Assembly: GCA_001600615.1 (NCBI GenBank)
Contig: BCKK01000008.1
Location: 850,134-914,133 of the forward strand
Source: Dioszegia crocea
Taxonomy: Eukaryota > Basidiomycota > Tremellomycetes > Tremellales > Bulleribasidiaceae
Direction of reading: 5' to 3'
DNA: 64,000 nucleotides
The notes under the pieces are model-generated. The model was not told the origin of the DNA. It worked only from the letters and a program-made list of their open reading frames with translations, and did not search any database. Of this stretch, positions 1 through 14,400 are shown piece after piece (positions within the stretch are counted from its first letter, which is position 1; each line of letters opens with the position of its first letter). Position numbers and translations under genes: made by a program.

Positions 1-54
1 TCATAATCTGTTGTTAGAGCTGTATGATATGCATGAATACCAACAGAGAATGTT

Positions 55-1170
55 CTAGACATCAAGAAGGCGAGAGACGGAACCATATTTCAACAGATCC
101 TGATCATGCTTCGCCGGTGGCAATATGGCTAAGGCGGGCGCCTGCCCAACGGAGTGAGGATCCCGGCGAGCCACCTTGACACCCAGCCCGATAATACGTA
201 TGACGGCTCCGGTTCCTACGGCCGAGACTAGGAGCTTCGCTACAGCTCGTGTGACTCTACGGAATCTCTTCTTGGACGAGGGGATGACCGGAGGTGTGGG
301 CTGAGTGTAAGATGTCATGACCGAGACAGCTCCCTTGCCGGGTGTCGGAGCCATGAAGACGATATCGATCTGCTTGACCTTTGTTGGCCAAGAAATCCGA
401 ACACCGCCCGGATTGGGATCCGACCGCTGAATACAATCCTCAAAGTGGATCGTAACCTTCTCCGCCTGTGACCCGACCGCGCCGTCCAGCGGGTAAGGAC
501 GGGAGTCGATATCGCTTCCGAGGCACCGAATGTGCGTAAGTCGGATGTGCTTTGGTCGGAGATTGGAGAGGAAAGGGAGGGACCAGTGGGGGTGATGCTC
601 TACCTGCTGGATCGTGAGAGTCTCGAGCTGGGGAAAGAGGTCGATTGAGTTTACGGTGTCATACTCTTGGGGAGAGTCGGTTTGATAGGTCAAATGGCGC
701 ACAAATGCCAGGAGATGCAGCCTTCCCGGTGATGGTAGGAATGGAGGGCGGAGATAGGGTCGTGTACTGTTCCTCGGATAGACATGTTTAGACACGGCTG
801 TCCCGCCAAAGATTGATGACCTGGAGTATGTCACGGATATACCTCCCGCGATCCGGCGATAATGGCGCTCCCTGCCTGCTAGTATCCCCTCTTTCGAGCT
901 GTAGCTCGTGCTATAAAGAGGAGGACTCGCGACTTCGAAGAAGAGTCGACTAGCCAGACAACAGCTAACGCGATCCCGTTGGCTGTCGAGGTGAGAGACG
1001 ATGATGGCGAGGATCTCTTGCATGGCGATAGATGGGGGTGGTTTGGGAGGAGGGGTGTTTTGGGTGTAGCGGAAGTAGTGAGGATTGGGGAAGATGATGA
1101 TTATACATATTGCAATGCAGACCTTTTTGACCTGGGCATAGAGGTACCTTGCGAGTTGGCTGGGCTTCAT
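55..1170 (-). CDS. F-box-like protein, paralog 1 (short C-terminus)
   Basis: Single-exon ORF of 371 residues that starts at an ATG. The first ~45 residues include a hydrophobic run (VCIAICIIIIF) and look unlike the paralogs. The F-box-like segment begins near residue 49 (MQEILAIIVSHLDSQRDRV), so a shorter start at that internal Met is possible. It shares a series of blocks with the genes at 1600-2976 and 34769-35977: an F-box-like helix pair followed by LY, then RHLTY, RHIRLTHI, EKVTIHF, and WP...QIDIVF before a Gly/Ala-rich segment. F-box proteins usually recruit substrates to SCF ubiquitin ligases; that role is inferred from weak motif similarity. Unlike its two paralogs, it lacks the terminal SLxxYWxExG motif and ends at SRLLDV, so it is either truncated or diverged. 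No leucine-rich or WD repeats are evident. Confidence 0.65.
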   Translation of the reverse strand: MKPSQLARYLYAQVKKVCIAICIIIIFPNPHYFRYTQNTPPPKPPPSIAMQEILAIIVSHLDSQRDRVSCCLASRLFFEVASPPLYSTSYSSKEGILAGRERHYRRIAGGISVTYSRSSIFGGTAVSKHVYPRNSTRPYLRPPFLPSPGRLHLLAFVRHLTYQTDSPQEYDTVNSIDLFPQLETLTIQQVEHHPHWSLPFLSNLRPKHIRLTHIRCLGSDIDSRPYPLDGAVGSQAEKVTIHFEDCIQRSDPNPGGVRISWPTKVKQIDIVFMAPTPGKGAVSVMTSYTQPTPPVIPSSKKRFRRVTRAVAKLLVSAVGTGAVIRIIGLGVKVARRDPHSVGQAPALAILPPAKHDQDLLKYGSVSRLLDV

Positions 1171-1599
1171 GATGTGAAGTTCGCGGATTGTGTGCAGTGA
1201 CAGAGTCTGAGAGTTCTGAGTGCGTCCCCGGAGTCGTCAGCTTGGGTAGGTAGGCGCCAAATGAGCTTGGACGTGGGATTTCTACTTACCAGAATACCTG
1301 TCGATGCCAAGGCCGCCTTAAACGAGTATGGGTGCGTCAGAAAATAAATGGTGACGGCGAGGTTCGTGGGAACGGCTCGGGGACGTGGGAACGAATCGCA
1401 AAACCGCCACTAAAATCTGAAACACGTTACGTAATGTATGATCCTGGATCTTGGACAGTGCTGGTCCAGGCGAAGTCAAGGCCCGTCAGAACCCTGCTCC
1501 ATGAGCTCAAGCTTGCGTGTCTGTGCCAGACTATCCAGCCAGACACAGAAATCCATCCGCGCCTAAAAAAACAATCACGCTAATCCTACAACTTTGAAG
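1171..1599. other. Intergenic region between two F-box-like paralogs
   Basis: About 430 bases upstream of paralog 1 and downstream of paralog 2. The short ORFs here have no recognisable features. I see no RNA gene or repeat. It presumably holds the promoter of paralog 1. Confidence 0.5.
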
Positions 1600-2976
1600 C
1601 TAGAACGGCATACTCCCCTTCTCCTGCCAATACTGCTCCAGACTCAAAATCTCCATCTCCTCTGCTCGTTGCATTGCCATTCTTCGGCCCATACCACCTC
1701 TCAACGAAGCCTCCCTGAATGCTTCCCGCAAGCGAGCAGGAAACCCAGCTTCCAGCTTGTCCTTTTGCTCTAGCCAGCCCCAAACACCAGTACCAGCGCC
1801 GATCTCACCCCATTCCCGCCGAGGTACCAGAAAGTCCTCATCGGTACACAAGCCTACCACTCTCAGCGTCCCTGGACAGTACGAGGCCACAGCGGCCAGG
1901 TGGTCCACCTCCACCAGCGGCACCTTTTTGTAGTAATCGTGGGGACACGTATCGTGATCCCATTGCCGATTGACAAAATCGCAAACGGCAATGGGACCGC
2001 GTTCCTCCCATTGAATTGACAAGGGGTCTTTTTGTCCTCGGGGACCTACCGGCCTCGTAAATACGATATCGAGATATCGCATGTTGACCGGCCAGACAAT
2101 TTGAGGTGTCTTGCGCGGGCGCGGCTGACAGCAGTATCGAGATATCGATGGATGTGGCTCGAGTCTGGCTCTGGGCGGTTGGATGATCTGTAGGGTGATT
2201 CTCTCGATGGCAGAGCCGAGACCGAGAGGTACGTTTGTCCGAAATGGGCTCTCGAGGGAGGGTAGTTTTGTGAAACGGACATGATGAGGATGGCACCCTG
2301 TCTGAAAATCGGGTTCGTAAAAGCCGGCAAAGAAATGGTTTTTGCGGTCATACGATCCGAAACAGTAGGTGATGGTATGAAGATTAGGGAGATAATGTGC
2401 GGGTTGGAGAGAACAGATATAGTCCTCGTGGCTGCGGAGCTTCATGTGGCATGTCAGATGACGGACATGGTTAAGCAGAGCGAGCTTGGAGTGAGGGGGC
2501 TCGAGGAGTTGTCGATGTCGTATGATGGAGGGAGGGGGTGGTTGGCCGGATCGGCCGGTGATTGGAGGCTTTGTATCGATACGAATGAACGAGGGGCGGA
2601 CAGGGATACGGGGGACCTCTAGCCCCACGAATGGGCTCATGTCGCGCGTACGACGAAGCTTGAGCAGGCCACTTGGTGGCAGCGGTATTTCACCATACTC
2701 GACGCCCTCCAGTGACCCATACAGCGCCTTACCGGCTGCCTGATAGTACAGGTAGTTGACCCGGAGGCACCGCGTGAGGTCAGCCCGTGAGAGGTAGCTG
2801 AAGATGACTGGGAGGATGTCGGCAATGATGATGGGTACAGGAGGGGCAGGTCCTGAGGGTTGTAGGCTACGCTTTGGGCTGAGGAGGGATTTGAGCCGTT
2901 GTGCGGTTTTTCGATATAGGGTTTCCGGGACTTCTGGAGGGGGAATGGGAGGGGATGGGGATCGTATGCAGGACAT
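1600..2976 (-). CDS. F-box-like protein, paralog 2
   Basis: ORF of 458 residues from the chosen ATG (MSCIRSPSP). The same frame extends to an upstream ATG at 3063, but 3036-3097 looks like an intron (CTGCAG/GTAAGT donor, CTGACATAG acceptor). Spliced, the frame upstream meets a stop, so 2976 is the first usable Met; the start remains uncertain. A Pro-rich N-terminus is followed by an F-box-like segment (IIIADILPVIFSYLSRADL, then CLRVNYLYYQAAGKALYGS). Family blocks follow: RHLTCHM, HVRFTKLPSLE, ERITLQI, WPVNMRYLDIVF. It ends with ILSLEQYWQEKGSMPF, which matches the tail of the paralog at 34769-35977. A role as an SCF substrate adaptor is inferred only. Confidence 0.7.
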   Translation of the reverse strand: MSCIRSPSPPIPPPEVPETLYRKTAQRLKSLLSPKRSLQPSGPAPPVPIIIADILPVIFSYLSRADLTRCLRVNYLYYQAAGKALYGSLEGVEYGEIPLPPSGLLKLRRTRDMSPFVGLEVPRIPVRPSFIRIDTKPPITGRSGQPPPPSIIRHRQLLEPPHSKLALLNHVRHLTCHMKLRSHEDYICSLQPAHYLPNLHTITYCFGSYDRKNHFFAGFYEPDFQTGCHPHHVRFTKLPSLESPFRTNVPLGLGSAIERITLQIIQPPRARLEPHPSISRYCCQPRPRKTPQIVWPVNMRYLDIVFTRPVGPRGQKDPLSIQWEERGPIAVCDFVNRQWDHDTCPHDYYKKVPLVEVDHLAAVASYCPGTLRVVGLCTDEDFLVPRREWGEIGAGTGVWGWLEQKDKLEAGFPARLREAFREASLRGGMGRRMAMQRAEEMEILSLEQYWQEKGSMPF

Positions 2977-3035
2977 GATCCGATGAGGTTGAGATTCTAG
3001 GCCGTAGGCAGTAGGATAAGGGATAGGCGCCGCTG

Positions 3036-3097
3036 CTATGTCAGTCGGCTCATGCACGCTCATGCCTCCATGAGGCAGAGATTCAAGGATGACTTAC
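3036..3097 (-). other. Probable 5'-leader intron of F-box-like paralog 2
   Basis: On the minus strand this is a 62-base GTAAGT...CTGACATAG element with good donor, branch and acceptor signals. Accepting it removes the ATG at 3063 from the mature mRNA. Confidence 0.55.
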
Positions 3098-3142
3098 CTG
3101 CAGTACTAGGTTCCGTCGTTCATAAGGGATCCCGCACGATAT

Positions 3143-3365
3143 GATGTCTGAAGTCCTGAGATATCAGCAGGGCATTATAAAGGTATAGAAGGAAACGACT
3201 AACCTGAGAGATATATACCTCAGATCTTTGTAAAATCCAGTATACCTGGGTTAACGTTGTGATTTCTGAAGTCCTGACCATCAGCAGGGCATCATTTTGG
3301 TATAGAAGGAAACGACTAACCTGAGAGATAGATATCTCAGATCTTTCTTAAATTCCCTGGGTTAA
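3143..3365 (-). repeat. Imperfect tandem duplication, intron-bearing, in the leader of F-box-like paralog 2
   Basis: Two ~105-112 base copies lie at 3143-3254 and 3261-3365. They share long identical blocks such as TATAGAAGGAAACGACTAAC and CCTGAGAGATA. Read on the minus strand, each copy contains a compact intron-like unit: a GTTAGTCG donor, a GCTGAT branch-like site and an AG acceptor, at 3156-3203 (48 bases) and 3274-3320 (47 bases). Exonic parts ending in CTCTCAG and starting with GACTTCAGA flank them. The copies differ by small indels. Confidence 0.75.
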
Positions 3366-3799
3366 AACTTGATGGGTAAAGTCAGGTTAGGCATAGATAT
3401 AAGTTGCCCTGATCATTACCGACGCATGACACCTTGCTCCACTGACAGCTCCACACGTGCACGTCATATCCTCGGAACAGATCTCGACTCCAAGATGGCT
3501 TGACGATCAATCGTCATCGTGTCTCACATTTTCTTGCCTCCAGGTCGAATCTCTTGCTTGCCGATTATCGTCGGTATGCTCGACCTGACATCAGTAAGTC
3601 TGTATTCTGCCATTCGGCTCGCCGAGCAGTCATGAGAAAATCTATACTTCCACATGATCATCCACTAAGTAGAAAGGTAGATCCCCACCGTGCCCTTCGT
3701 GATTTCCCGCCACTCCAGCCCAGCGCTTGGCACAGCCTCAACGCCGCCTCTCTTCCCCCTCGCAGTATCACCCGTTCCCCCTTCCCCACATCCTCCACC
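3366..3799. other. Intergenic region between F-box-like paralog 2 and YAK1
   Basis: About 430 bases separate the duplicated leader from the 3' end of YAK1. No supported gene is visible. The plus-strand ORF from 3500 continues antisense into YAK1 and looks like a shadow. Confidence 0.45.
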
Positions 3800-8197
<4,398 letters not shown>

Positions 8198-8757
8198 GAT
8201 GGCGGGGATCTTGACCGAAGCAGCAAAGAACACTCGTCCGTCCTTGTTATCGTTCCCTACACACTCATAGGCCCTGACCGAAGGCGAGGCGAGGCAGGAA
8301 AGAAGCTAATCCCTGGATTCCGTCCCCCTCCTTCACTTCCGGCGCGTAAGACGTGATTCCTTTTGTCACTTCTGGATGAAAGAGCTGGGCTGCGCTCTGG
8401 GCCCCTCTCCGCTGTCTTCGCTAGAGTGTATAGTAGGATGATAGTGGGTCTCGTTGTAAGCAATGGAGTAAGTGAAGGCTGGGCAGGGTAGCATAGGTGG
8501 TTAGGGCAGCCGGCAGCTCGGCGCGTCTCCTCCGCGGGAGCATCCCAGCTCGACGTCCGTGCGTTCCTCCACCCGGGGTGTCCCCGTGTTGTCCCCGTGT
8601 TGCCCGACAAGAGCAGGCAGCGAACATGGCCATTGCACTGGGCCCCGCCTATCGTACACACTCCCAGCTGGTAAGCTTCTCGCCATCATGCATAAGTTTC
8701 CAAACATCCATTTTGAATACAATCTACCTCACACCCCCAACTCAGTAAAGATCCCGC
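8198..8757. other. Intergenic region between ARP2 3' end and YAK1 5' end
   Basis: About 560 bases, presumably the YAK1 promoter/leader and the ARP2 3' UTR. It contains a short GTGTTGTCCCC direct repeat near 8580-8600. No supported gene is seen. Confidence 0.45.
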
Positions 8758-10230
8758 CTAATCACCCCTTCCGAGCTTATCCAGCGCCCTGACACCCTGC
8801 TCGTCCCACTCTTCCTTAGTAACCCAGAACTGTTCCTTGTCCTTCATGATATCCGCCAACACCGCTCCGCCTAGGAAGACCATATGTTTACGTCTGGGGG
8901 GATCTTCAATTCGGATTTTAAAGTTCTTCCCAGTCAGCTATTGTCCAGCTAAAGGTGGACCACTGAGCTCACCTTCAATCTCGACCCATCCCCACCTAAG
9001 ACCTTCGTCATATACAGCTGCTTCATCTCTTTCTCCAACCTCGAGGGGAAACCGGGGTACATGGATGATCCACCGGATAGAACAATGTGCTTGTATAGCT
9101 CGGTACGGGTGTCGACAGCTGCTGCTTGAATAGTCTGGAATAGGAGTTCTGGACATTAGCAAGAACCTTTGTTCATTGAGCAAATAGACTCACCTGCAAC
9201 ACCGGGTTGTTCGACGTCGACAAGGTGAGGCTGGAACATGCACTCGGGAGCCTCATACCGCTCTGACCCAACTTTGATGACTCGGCCATCTGGCAGCTGG
9301 TAATGTCAGCTACGATCCCATAGGTCATAAAGGGGGGCTACCAGCTCACCTGATAGTTCTCCACTAGCACTGTAGTCTCCTCGCTCAATTTCTTGTCCAG
9401 CTCAAGGTCGTAACTCATAAAGCACAGAGCCTCCTTGATACCCCGAACAGTCTCGAAATCTGCCGTCCGCTCGAACGCATAACCTCGCATGAGAAGCAAT
9501 TTGATAAGGTATCGAGTGACATCTCGACCGGCGACATCTAGACGGCGAGTGAGGTGTGGGAGTGCGAATCCATCGTATACCGGCACGATATGGGTAACAC
9601 CGTCTCCGGAGTCGACGACTACCCCAGTTTGAAGACCTAACCCATGAGCTAGTTCCTACGAGGGGAAGACTGTAACTCACCCTGGGCATACAGCGTCAAC
9701 ACAGCCTGGATAGCAACGTAAACCCCGCCAAACCCATACTCCTCAAACATCACCTCGGCCATCTTTTGCCTGTTGACCTTAGGGTTCATAGGTGGCTCAG
9801 TGAGCAACACCTTCATTCCGTGCGTATCAACCTTGAGCTTCTCCTGGAATGTGTAGTCCCAGAGATGCCGCATGTCTTCCCAGTTCTTGACTATTCCGTG
9901 CTCCATAGGCTGGGTCATTTGGAGGAATGACCGGTTCTCCGCTGCGTCGTCACCGACCATAATGTCGCGTAGTTGTGAAGTCCCTAGGCGTTCTTCGGCT
10001 CGGAGGATGGGACGGCCGATGACTGAGGGGAAGACTGCGAGATTAGCTAGATACCGAGGAGGTTGTAGGCTGTAGCTTACCATGTTCCGGGAAGTTGGAT
10101 CCTGCCCATCCACATTTGACAAACTAGCTATCAGCCTTTGCTACTCTCGCTGATAAGGCTTTGATGGCCCTTTGCAGATTAGACTTACCCCAGTACCGTT
10201 ATCCACGACGAGAGGCCGTGATGAATCCAT
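8758..10230 (-). CDS. ARP2: Actin-related protein 2 (Arp2/3 complex)
   Basis: Seven exons: 10230-10189, 10123-10081, 10034-9681, 9636-9350, 9296-9194, 9148-8973 and 8925-8758, joining in frame to 390 residues, the usual Arp2 length. It starts [14 protein letters not shown] and continues [12 protein letters not shown], the phosphate-1 loop. Further actin-fold and Arp2 signatures are [11 protein letters not shown] (phosphate 2), [35 protein letters not shown], and [13 protein letters not shown] (adenosine loop). The C-terminus reads [18 protein letters not shown]. Arp2 pairs with Arp3 to form the template of the new filament at branched actin nucleation sites, chiefly at endocytic patches in yeasts. 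It is divergent from CRIPT across 326 bases. Confidence 0.96.
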
Positions 10231-10556
10231 CGTGCGTGAGGGAGTGAGTGCTCGGATCTGGTTGATTCAAGCGGAGTAAGGTCGATACAGCTGTCTCTTG
10301 GCGGCGCCTTGACCTGCTGAGGTGTCTTTAAGCCGTAAGCAGCTCTTGCAAGGTAGGTATGGGAGATGTATAGGTGCACAGCGGACCCATACCCGACGTC
10401 ACCCAAGCAGGGTTGGGTGGGAAGGGCCACGTGAGGATACTTCCGCTGATGCCCCGGGACCTTCACTCTGTTAGCGGGTGGCGAGCGACCCCAAAGACAA
10501 CTTGGGCATCTATATCTCTGTAATACCTATACTTACCTATAGCAAAGACAGTCAAA
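10231..10556. promoter_or_regulatory. Bidirectional ARP2/CRIPT promoter region
   Basis: This 326-base gap separates two divergent start codons, so it must hold both promoters and leaders. No TATA box is obvious. A pyrimidine/TA-rich stretch lies just upstream of the CRIPT ATG. Confidence 0.5.
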
Positions 10557-11226
10557 ATGGTCTGTAAGAAGTGTGAGAAGGTAAGCCGCCTTCTTGTACC
10601 GCCGCCACCCAAATTTTCCTCATTGGAAAATGGGTGGATATGGCAGATTTATCAATTCCACTTCAACCCATGTTGACAAATCGCCCTACGTTCTTGAACA
10701 CTCGCTGATCACGTAGAACTTAACAACTGTGGCAGCCCCAGATCCGTTCCGACCCTCATCTTCCACGCGTATAATAGGAGAGAACAAACTTCTTTCCGCT
10801 AGGGCGAAGGCTGCACCGTATGCAAAGCCCGGGGCCGGAGGAATTGGGAAGGGACGGACAAATACCATGGGGAATAAATGTGTGGAATGCAAGGTCAGCT
10901 TCGTTCCTACTGCTCGTACTTGTTGAAGTCGGGTGAAGCGTGTAGCTGATGTTGAAAGGTCTCATGCCAGCAAGCCGGAGCAACGAGATGTCAGAAGTGT
11001 TCATACAAGAAGGTGAGCTTTTACGTCGGCACAACTATGCCACTCGCTGCTAGGCGGACTAGGGGCCAGGCCACGGCCCGTACCTCTGAAGAAAATAGAG
11101 GCTTGGTCGAGCCTAGCTTTCTTGGGCATTCTGGGCGCAGAGGAAAAGCTGATGAAGTAGGGTCTGTGCGCTATTTGTGGAGTCTCAATAATGGACGTGT
11201 CGCGCTACAAGCAGAGTGTCAAGTAG
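10557..11226 (+). CDS. CRIPT: CRIPT-family protein, spliceosome component
   Basis: Four exons: 10557-10580, 10717-10893, 10959-11012 and 11161-11226, giving 106 residues (family about 100). The sequence begins MVCKKCEK and has paired zinc-binding cysteines: CKKC, CVEC, CQQ/CQKC and CAIC. It ends DVSRYKQSVK, close to the conserved KNYKQTSV tail of CRIPT. Animal CRIPT was named for PDZ binding, but in fungi and humans the family is found in the minor/major spliceosome; the fungal role here is inferred. The first exon is only 24 bases and the introns are unusually long relative to the coding exons. Confidence 0.93.
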
Positions 11227-11453
11227 ATGGGATACCATTCGACGGATTCCCCTCAGTCTTTCTCTATAGCCAAGTTGTATACCTATGCGAGTCCATTCCC
11301 CCAAGAAGTCAAGACTCAACTACGCCCCGGTCGTCTTCTTACACAGAAGGACACGTTGCATGACTATACATCATATACACACGAAGCCCAAAATCACAAC
11401 CCACCCCAATCATCCCAACCTCCATACCCGGGAACCCTTTCACTCCCGCCCAA

Positions 11454-14400
11454 TCAGGCACCCGAGTCTCGCCGCATGATACTGCTCAAGCGCTTCAACA
11501 CCCCCTTCTCCTTCTCAACCGGAACCTCCAGCACACTCCTCTCTTCACCCTCGGCAGTCCCATTCCCATTCTCAGTAGCCCCACTGCCCCTCCGTCCATT
11601 CTCCGTCCGGACACTATCCCTCTTACTCGCCGTAGAGACTGACGAGCTCCTTCCCAAACTTCCCGCAAAGCTCTTGGCGCGCGTGGAAAGGTTGACACTA
11701 GGAACTCCTTCCGGCGGAGTAGTAATGGATCGGAAGCTCGATGAGTCCGTGATGGGTCGAGGTGACGCAAGGGCAGTGACGGGAGTGATGGTTGTTGGTG
11801 ATGGGCCCAAGCGAAGAGGGGGGAAAAGCTGTTGCAAACCCTGAGAATTGGATGTGGGTAGGGATGGAGCAGGAGAGGGAGAGACTGATTGTCGAGAAGA
11901 CGAAGAAATAAGGGAAGGTCGAGGAGACGGTTGGAAAGCCTTCAGAATTGAAGTTCGGCTTTTGGGTGTGGCGTCAATATCATTTCCAGGAGTTTCGAGG
12001 TGTCCGTTGAGAGATCCGAGGTGGGGCGATTCACTGAAGCTGGGAAGTCGATTCTCCGGGAAGGCTTTGTAGAAGTCTAGGATCAGATCAGCTGTATTTC
12101 TGGGAGGACGATTGAGGAGAGGCACGTACGGTTTTTGAGAGCCTCATGGAATGCGATGTCTTTACAGACTTTCCCATGTAGTTGTAGACCACCATGAACC
12201 GTCCTGACATACTCCTCATATACCGCCCTGAATTCTTCGAGCTGGGCGTGATCATCAGGATGAGCAGCGATATATCCGGGATCAAGGAATGTGTCGCGGT
12301 AAAGCTTGACACCGCCATTGATCGGGGAGTCCACCGCGCCATTCAATGCCGTTCCCAATTGCTTGACACTGATAATTCAGCGCCAGTCCATTAAGGACTT
12401 GTGAGACAAGAGACTGAGATCGAGACTTACTCTAATCGTTGACCAGGCTTGAATTGGACTAAACCCGACAACAGCCCCGTCCCGCGTTTGATCTCAGTTA
12501 TAGCGGAAGATAAAGGTGATATCTCTTCGTATAGGATATCAATCACTTCTGATCGACTGAGGAGTCCAGGTAGGATATCGGCAGCTGTATGATCAGCTGA
12601 GGATCTTATAAAGTTTCGCTCATAGCTGGACTCACTGATCAACGTCGTCTTCTCCGTCCACGTCAAAATCCCTTGCCCCTGCACATACCCTTGCCCATGT
12701 CCATTGACACTCCCACTCCCACCCTGCAGGTCCTTGACGAACGGCCTAAAACTCGAAAACCTCCGAATCCCATTTGAACGATGGTACGCCTGGATATTAG
12801 GATGTACACCAGCCTTCAGACCAGGGTGACCGTCATCCGGCTCCGGAAGGACACTAGTGACCCAGATGATATCTCCAGCTTCGATAGCTTCGGGAGTCGG
12901 GGCAATTTTAGGGCGGTGGATTGTTGAATGGGGGAACTTTGCTTGAATCGCTTCGCAGCTGAAACCCTGATCAGCTTGTGTAGGCAAGGCGAGGGGAAGG
13001 GGCTTACAAATCGACATATCGCTGCCATGGTGAACCCCTTATCACGAATTCTTTACCTTGATTAATGGGTGTAGATTCTCCATAGTACGCCTGACAGTGT
13101 AAGCTATTGCCACAGGATTCACATATCCAGGGACATCGGCCAACTCACCACTCTGAAGTACTCTGGCTTGGGCCTGGTAGTATGTCCCATCCGTTCCCAT
13201 AATCTCGCTTGATGCGTCAAGAGTTCGGTAATCTTGTTGATATCGTATGTCAGGGCCATATGTTGATTGGTCAACTCTTGGCATAAGTCCAGGGCGAATT
13301 CGTACGCTTCCGCCTCGGCTAAGAGTAATCAGCTTTCTTTTCCCTAAAGCACACGATGCTGAGGTGATACACGCGGGACTCACCGAAATAATCAATAGCG
13401 TGGTAATACAAACTCTCCCTCCTTGCGAATTGAGTCTGAGCAGGCAATTTCACACCCTCTCCACTCCACCGATCGACCAAATCACCCTCATTCGTCCACT
13501 CATACGTCTCCGCATGACATTTCATTGCCAATCCAGCGCCTAACCAATCCTGACCACCCACATTGATGCCCACGAGCAAATGGACGAACCGGACGTAGAG
13601 CTCGGACCGGCCAACGCGCTGTATAAAGTCCATCAACCTGTATATGGCCGATGCGCGCTCGTCTTTCCATTCGACCGATTCGGGGAGGTCTCGGAATGTC
13701 AACAAGAGATCGATGAACAATTCGACCTCGTCAAGGAAGGTGCTGAATTGGTGAGCGAATTTGGGATCGGGTGAGGGTTTGGATTCGTATAATGTTCGAA
13801 GTTGAGTGATGAAGTAGGCTCGCATGGTGCTGTCGGTCGGATCGGACGTGCCTGCTGATTTCTGTGAAAACTGCGGAATGTCAGCTCGAAGCGGACACTG
13901 ATCGGCATAAACTCACCAGTCCATCGAGCTTGGCGAATATCTCCGTCTCGATATTACTGAACTTGCCCAACAGGAGATACTCGGCATAGATCATAGAGTA
14001 AAGGATCTCCACCGCAGTCTCGCAGAGCGAATCATGGCTTGAAAGACACAGTCCTAGGATCCGCTCAGCAAGGCCGGTAAACCTCGTTTGATACTAGGTA
14101 TATCAGCTTGACCGTTCTCCAGCCGCGGGGAGGAATTCAACAACTCACCCCTCCATGCCTCAACCCACTACTGCCTCCTTCCTCAGACCACCCTAGTGCA
14201 CCCCACAGACTCAACAACAGCCCCGACCCTTCATCTCTCAAATCACCGGCAATGATCCACCCCGCCCGCCGTTTTTGCTGCGTATGATCTTCCAGCGCCA
14301 GCTCGTCCGATCCGCACAGATCGCACAAGAGTTCCAGACAACCCGTGAATAATGCCGCATCAAACCCTTCGGCTTCATTGAGAGGAGGGATAAATTCGGG

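Noticed and set aside
8497..8748. Short plus-strand ORFs downstream of the YAK1 start
   Set aside because: No conserved motif; composition typical of intergenic sequence.
10529..10540. U1-like ATACTTACCTA match upstream of CRIPT
   Set aside because: Only the first ten bases resemble U1; the following sequence lacks U1 stems, and it lies in the CRIPT promoter.
11227..11844. 205-residue plus-strand ORF antisense to the DOCK tail
   Set aside because: Featureless, overlapping coding exons of the DOCK gene in the opposite strand.
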